Shown here one piece after another: positions 6,166-6,167 of a DNA stretch of 6,167 nt. The DNA is taken from NCBI GenBank assembly GCA_016287555.1, contig JAEFAK010000110.1, positions 1 to 6,167 on the forward strand. Reading direction: 5' to 3'. Within the stretch, counting starts at the first letter, position 1; each line of letters begins with the position of its first letter. The notes beneath the pieces are model-generated. The model saw only the letters and a list, made by a program, of their open reading frames with translations. It ran no database searches and was not told the origin of the DNA. Both the position numbers and the translations under genes were made by a program. The stretch is from Oscillospiraceae bacterium. GTDB taxonomy: Bacteria; Bacillota; Clostridia; Oscillospirales; Oscillospiraceae.

Positions 6166-6167
6166 AT

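Noticed and set aside
1..6167. Search for an undescribed multi-gene system such as defence, biosynthetic or mobile modules
   Set aside because: All seven genes belong to known families in ordinary arrangements; no toxin-antitoxin, transposase, repeat array or unknown gene cluster is visible.

Overview
The window looks like chromosome of a spore-forming, GC-rich Firmicute of the class Clostridia. The evidence is the potABCD gene order, consensus AGGAGG/GAGGTGAT ribosome binding sites, a YunB-type sporulation gene, and a Met_gamma_lyase (YnbB-type) gene next to an M42 peptidase. Isoleucine is often written ATA despite the high GC content. I cannot place it below class level.

Left half, plus strand, 3-3502: the 3' part of potA followed by complete potB, potC and potD, a polyamine (spermidine/putrescine) ABC importer. 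The genes overlap by 11, 4 and 4 nt, so they form one tightly coupled transcript. It ends in a strong intrinsic terminator at 3528-3562. PotA would supply ATP hydrolysis, PotB and PotC the membrane channel, and PotD substrate capture outside the cell. Two features are odd. The visible potA has glycine where the catalytic Walker B glutamate is expected. PotD has a signal peptidase I-like leader without a lipobox and is instead held by a C-terminal membrane helix.

Right half, minus strand, 6165-3562: the C-terminal half of an M42 metallo-aminopeptidase, then a complete PLP-dependent Met_gamma_lyase-family protein (stop and start share one base, TGATG), then a hairpin terminator, then yunB. yunB converges on potD and shares the 3528-3562 terminator region.

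The most interesting spot is the 52-bp gap upstream of yunB (4267-4318). Three signals appear stacked there: a terminator for the upstream gene, a good match to a sporulation sigma-E promoter whose -10 lies in the hairpin loop, and the yunB Shine-Dalgarno in the hairpin's 3' arm. Read-through RNA would hide the ribosome binding site, while RNA started at the sigma-E promoter would lack the pairing arm.

No stretch over 300 bases lacks a gene. I saw no RNA genes, mobile elements, CRISPR arrays or long repeats, and no wholly new multi-gene system.
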